Positions 63,555-64,000 of a stretch of 64,000 nucleotides of DNA are shown here, in pieces. How positions within the stretch are numbered: position 1 is the first letter of the stretch; every line of letters begins with the position of its first letter. Under the pieces are notes generated by a model that was not told the origin of the DNA, ran no database searches, and worked only from the letters and a program-made list of their open reading frames with translations. The DNA is taken from positions 62,001 to 126,000 of the forward strand of contig JADFAE010000009.1 of the NCBI GenBank assembly GCA_015665415.1. The letters run 5' to 3'. The position numbers and the translations under genes were made by a program. The stretch comes from Roseobacter sp. (GTDB taxonomy: Bacteria > Pseudomonadota > Alphaproteobacteria > Rhodobacterales > Rhodobacteraceae).

Positions 63555-64000
63555 ATGGAACAGCGCCACATTTCGCTGCAAATCACCGGCCTCAGCTGTG
63601 CGGGCTGCGCCGGGCGCGCCGAACGGGCCTTGGCCGCCGTGCCCGGTGTCACGTCGGTGGCGGTCAATCTGACCAGTGCCAAGGGGCAGGTTGAAGCCAC
63701 TGGCGAATTGCAGCTGAACGATCTGTCTAAGGCGCTGGATCAGGCGGGCTATCCGGCGGCGCAGTCTCATCTCAGCCTTGATATTCAGGGTCTCAGCTGT
63801 GCCTCCTGTGTTGGGCGTGTCGAGGCGGCGCTGCAAGCGGTTCCGGGGGTCCTCAAGGCAGAGGTCAATCTCGCCAGCGAGAGCGCCGAGGTGCAGTATC
63901 TGACAGGTGCTGCACGGGGCGCGGATCTTATTGCGGCCAGCACAGAGGCGGGCTATCCGGCACGGCTGCGCTTCCAGGAGGCTGATGCCCGCGCGCAGGT
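63555..64000 (+). CDS. copA: Copper-translocating P-type ATPase, N-terminal part (runs off window)
   Basis: 148 codons visible. Two heavy-metal-associated domains in tandem carry GLSCAGCAGRAERAL and GLSCASCVGRVEAAL, each with the CxxC copper motif, and the second ends in EAGYPARL. The spacing matches the N-terminus of CopA-type ATPases that pump Cu+ out of the cytoplasm. The membrane and catalytic domains lie beyond the window. The upstream MerR-type promoter supports a copper role. Confidence 0.88.
   Translation, partial: MEQRHISLQITGLSCAGCAGRAERALAAVPGVTSVAVNLTSAKGQVEATGELQLNDLSKALDQAGYPAAQSHLSLDIQGLSCASCVGRVEAALQAVPGVLKAEVNLASESAEVQYLTGAARGADLIAASTEAGYPARLRFQEADARAQ

Overview
The window looks like chromosomal DNA of a Rhodobacteraceae member of the Roseobacter type. 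It is G+C rich and densely coded. Supporting markers are Irr beside the FabA/FabB/FabI set, a SAM/SAH-type riboswitch in front of metK (a class I know mainly from Rhodobacterales), a fused indolepyruvate:ferredoxin oxidoreductase and a CtrA-type box. No rRNA, tRNA, CRISPR array, prophage or intact insertion sequence was recognised. The genus was not determined.

Layout. 1-7.1 kb: a fused indolepyruvate oxidoreductase cut by the left edge, a divergent Lrp/AsnC regulator, a small membrane protein, and a 1038-residue ABC-transporter-like protein. That protein has a degenerate nucleotide-binding domain and a C-terminal cyclic-nucleotide-binding domain. 7.2-19.6 kb: mostly minus-strand catabolic genes (ArsR regulator, enolase-superfamily enzyme, alcohol dehydrogenase, drug exporter, pcaB, pcaD, two further hydrolases, serine/threonine dehydratase, haloacid dehalogenase), interrupted by a divergent VOC/HxlR pair. 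19.8-24.9 kb: FKBP isomerase, fabI, fabB, fabA and irr, with an orphan secreted protein between fabA and fabB. 24.9-27.8 kb: LysR/PhyH divergent pair, an inverted repeat and a glycosyltransferase-like gene.

27.9-40.7 kb is a plus-strand housekeeping block: miaB, two envelope proteins sharing a motif, phoH, ybeY, corC, lnt, riboswitch-metK, a BASS transporter, a periplasmic ClpP-fold protein, trmB, aroA and cmk. After cmk comes a 758-bp gene-free stretch instead of the rpsA gene usually found there. 41.4-50.6 kb: a secreted trypsin-like protease, then a minus-strand adhesin/TolC/ABC/HlyD type I secretion module with a CtrA-type site upstream. 51.2-56.0 kb: the prkA-yeaH-spoVR stress operon. 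56.0-57.7 kb: an RcnR-like regulator and a His-tailed exporter, probably for nickel or cobalt, with a clear operator.

58.0-61.9 kb is a graveyard of a dipeptide ABC transporter locus. A substrate-binding protein, an M24 peptidase, a permease, a DppD-DppF chimera and a GntR regulator all carry deletions, frameshifts or stops. The window closes with a glutathione-dependent formaldehyde dehydrogenase and the start of a copper P-type ATPase behind a MerR-type promoter.

All calls rest on reading the sequence and remembered family features. No database search was run.
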